From NCBI GenBank assembly GCA_963666295.1, contig OY762707.1, positions 1,116,001 through 1,180,000 on the forward strand: a stretch of DNA of 64,000 nt, read 5' to 3'. Made by a program: the position numbers and the translations under genes. Shown here piece by piece: positions 63,374 through 64,000 of the stretch; position 1 is the first letter of the stretch; the number at the start of each line of letters is the position of its first letter. The DNA comes from QZKY01 sp963666295. Its GTDB lineage: Bacteria; Pseudomonadota; Gammaproteobacteria; Burkholderiales; Burkholderiaceae_D. Under the pieces are notes generated by a model. The model did not search any database and was not told the DNA's origin. It was given only the letters and a program-made list of their open reading frames with translations.

Positions 63374-64000
63374 ATGAAAAGGAAACTCGCCCCTGCTTTG
63401 GCTGCAATAGGCATATTGGGTGCCTCTGCGCCTGCCTCAGCCCACTTCATGATGATGTACACCCCGGAAATCGCACTTGAAAAGGGAAACGCGCTTGAAA
63501 TGCGCATCGCCTTTACCCATCCTGCAGAGGCTGGCCACATGATGGACATGGGTGGCATCCAGGAATTTTTCGTTGTCAAGCAACGCGGCGATTCCAAAGC
63601 CAAGAAAGTTGACCTTAAAAAGTATCTAACGCCAATCACCTGGAAGAATCCGCATTCTTCGGCACCTGCCTATGCTGCCAGCATTCCAAAAAATGAGGTT
63701 CGCTCGATGGGCGACTATGTCTTCGTCATGAAACCCGGCTATTACTTTGAAAAGGAAGAAGGCGTTTACATGCAACAGATCACGAAAGTGATTGCCAATG
63801 TCGGCGGCTTGCCAGGTAACTGGGCGGATCCGGTTGGCCTCCCGTGTGAGATCGTACCGCTGATCAAGCCCTATGGCTTGTGGACCGGCAACGTATTCAA
63901 AGCGCAAGTTCTGTCCAACGGCAAGCCGGTTGCCGGCGCAGAAGTGGAAGTGGAATACATGAGCCACAAACCAGACATCAAGACCAATTCCATGTCAACC
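63374..64000 (+). CDS. DUF4198 exported protein, cut by the window end
   Basis: The first 209 residues are seen. A signal peptide ends at ASA|HFMMMY, leaving a mature N-terminal histidine followed by Phe and three methionines, a pattern typical of DUF4198 (NikM/CbiK-like) metal-uptake accessory proteins. Also typical are LEMRIAFTHPAEAGHMMDMG with several His and Met residues, PIKPYGLWTGNVFKAQVL-like text (here LIKPYGLW), and the beginning of an Ig-like domain (SNGKPVAGAEVEVEYM). It is preceded by a Fur-like site and GGAG. Probably an iron- or metal-handling periplasmic protein. Confidence 0.85.
   Translation, partial: MKRKLAPALAAIGILGASAPASAHFMMMYTPEIALEKGNALEMRIAFTHPAEAGHMMDMGGIQEFFVVKQRGDSKAKKVDLKKYLTPITWKNPHSSAPAYAASIPKNEVRSMGDYVFVMKPGYYFEKEEGVYMQQITKVIANVGGLPGNWADPVGLPCEIVPLIKPYGLWTGNVFKAQVLSNGKPVAGAEVEVEYMSHKPDIKTNSMST

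Noticed and set aside
1..64000. CRISPR arrays, tRNA or rRNA genes, integrases and transposases
   Set aside because: None seen on reading either strand: no regularly spaced direct repeats, no cloverleaf-like stretch that I could recognise, and no transposase or integrase motifs in any long frame.

Overview
The window is a 64 kb piece of a betaproteobacterial chromosome, most likely Burkholderiales and perhaps Oxalobacteraceae. The basis is gene order that I recognise from that group: argS–SPOR–dsbA, paired M16 peptidases–rsmD–coaD–YfhL-type ferredoxin, polA–LOG–DUF2782–thrB, birA–coaX–SPOR, and an MlaE/F/D/lipoprotein set. Base composition looks near 50% GC by eye. Almost all of the window is ordinary chromosomal backbone. 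I saw no tRNA, rRNA, CRISPR array, prophage or intact insertion sequence.

Layout. 1–5.8 kb (+): end of dnaB, a DUF47/PiT phosphate pair, lipB–lipA, and a hemerythrin–PAS–PAS–GGDEF protein. 5.8–10.5 kb (–): argS–SPOR–DsbA-like lipoprotein, a Spy/CpxP-like protein and a fumarylacetoacetate-hydrolase-family enzyme. 10.9–12.2 kb (+): a YbhB-type protein and a histidine phosphatase. 12.2–16.4 kb (–): M16a–M16b–rsmD–coaD–ferredoxin. 16.5–20 kb (+): ftsY–ftsE–ftsX and a DUF155 membrane protein. 20.1–23.2 kb (+): an anaerobic ribonucleotide reductase locus behind paired NrdR boxes, with the glycyl-radical domain on its own 58-residue gene. 23–32.9 kb: methyltransferase, ComF, trmL, ZIP transporter, polA, LOG, DUF2782, thrB, a membrane protein and argB. 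33–40.1 kb (–): the complete atpIBEFHAGDC operon. 40.4–43.6 kb (–): MBL hydrolase, SPOR protein, coaX, birA. 43.7–49.4 kb (+): MCE/Mla-type lipid transporter, alpha/beta hydrolase, PBP5-type carboxypeptidase, DUF493. 49.4–51.5 kb (–): DUF475, Bax-inhibitor-like protein, HPF-like protein. Then an NhaR-like LysR gene (+) and a TonB-dependent receptor–YfiR–CHASE8/GGDEF/EAL operon (–). 57.0–57.5 kb: a 150 bp inverted-repeat element and then ksgA (–). 58.4–64 kb (+): an iron block of hemP, LbtU-like porin, feoA, feoA, feoB, a small exported protein and a DUF4198 protein cut by the window end. Two Fur-box-like sites lie in that block.

How the genes work together. The NrdR-controlled class III reductase, the Feo ferrous-iron system and the hemerythrin sensor suggest a cell that meets low oxygen. 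The Fur-box promoter, outer-membrane porin, duplicated FeoA, enlarged FeoB and exported proteins look like one iron-acquisition unit spanning both membranes. The TonB-receptor–YfiR–GGDEF/EAL operon may link an outer-surface signal to cyclic-di-GMP. These are the most interesting parts, together with the split reductase. All family assignments come from reading motifs; no database search was run.
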